Part shown: positions 4,883 through 5,030 of the stretch, one piece after another
Numbering within the stretch: the first letter of the stretch is position 1
Layout: every line of letters begins with the position of its first letter
NCBI GenBank assembly: GCA_025451595.1
Contig: JANWKD010000078.1
Span: forward strand, 1-5,030
Length of the DNA: 5,030 nt
Direction: 5' to 3'
Origin: Candidatus Babeliales bacterium
GTDB lineage: Bacteria; Babelota; Babeliae; Babelales; JANWKD01
Notes under the pieces: model-generated
The model's input: the letters and a program-made list of their open reading frames with translations, nothing else
The model's database searches: none
Told to the model about the DNA's origin: nothing
Program-made: the position numbers and the translations under genes

Positions 4883-4923
4883 AAAGAGTCGTTGAGCAAG
4901 TAATTTCTATAACGACTCTTTTT
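4883..4923 (+). terminator. Rho-independent terminator of the exported-protein gene
   Basis: AAAGAGTCGTT (4883-4893) pairs perfectly with AACGACTCTTT (4911-4921), an 11-base stem around a 17-base loop. The descending arm runs into five T (4919-4923). It begins 6 bases after the stop codon. The reverse strand lacks a useful T-run, so it acts mainly rightward. The loop is longer than usual. Confidence 0.82.
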
Positions 4924-4984
4924 CCATATGTTCATATTTACATGATAACTCCAAAAATTAATTCGAAATTTTTAAAAAAATAGA

Positions 4985-5030
4985 TATGATCTACAACTGG
5001 GTAAATTCAATTTTTAGGAGTATCATATGA
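4985..5030 (+). promoter_or_regulatory. Start region of the next plus-strand gene: candidate -10, ribosome binding site and ATG
   Basis: AGGAG (5016-5020) lies 6 bases before an ATG at 5027-5029, a strong translation start whose gene runs off the window after one codon, so nothing can be said of its product. TATGAT (4985-4990, five of six) is a plausible -10. The sequence 17 bases upstream, TTCGAA (4962-4967), is a poor -35. The preceding terminator at 4883-4923 makes a fresh promoter here likely. Confidence 0.5.

Noticed and set aside
4953..4973. AT-only inverted repeat AAAAATT / AATTTTT with a 7-base centre
   Set aside because: The arms are only A and T, so a hairpin would be weak, and a good terminator already lies upstream at 4883-4923. 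The spot is more likely part of the next promoter region.

Overview
This 5,030-base, AT-rich window carries a compact set of housekeeping genes and one unrecognised secreted protein. The small zinc-ribbon protein, the low G+C and the orphan exported protein would fit a reduced, host-associated Gram-negative-type bacterium. Candidatus Dependentiae (TM6) is my best guess. That assignment is inferred from overall character, not from a marker, and I hold it loosely.

Layout, left to right. Bases 1-132 (minus) are the first 44 codons of an AGCS-type sodium:amino-acid symporter, cut by the window edge. It is divergent from a plus-strand run: ruvX (227-640), a 59-residue double-CxxC zinc-ribbon protein (757-936), tsaB (940-1617) and murI (1640-2545). 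murI converges on, and overlaps by 4 bases, a minus-strand pair: efp (3065-3631) followed by nusB (2542-3042), driven by a clear promoter at 3678-3706. A 201-base divergent region then leads to a plus-strand gene for a 347-residue exported protein of unknown function (3833-4876), closed by a good intrinsic terminator (4883-4923). The last bases hold the ribosome binding site and ATG of another gene. No gene-free stretch exceeds 300 bases.

The known genes serve core information processing and the cell wall. RuvX is implicated in pre-16S rRNA maturation, TsaB in the t6A37 tRNA modification, EF-P in relief of polyproline stalling, NusB in rRNA transcription antitermination, and MurI in making D-glutamate for peptidoglycan.

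Two signals stand out. (1) The candidate promoter of the exported-protein gene has an uninterrupted run of nine G between its -35 and -10 elements, the architecture of a phase-variable promoter. (2) murI contains a G+C-rich, palindrome-packed in-frame insert near its 3' end that lengthens the protein beyond the family norm and resembles a protein-coding palindromic repeat element. Smaller oddities are replaced motif residues in RuvX (Asp to His) and MurI (CNT to CHT), and a zinc-ribbon/tsaB junction that stays in one frame across a stop codon.
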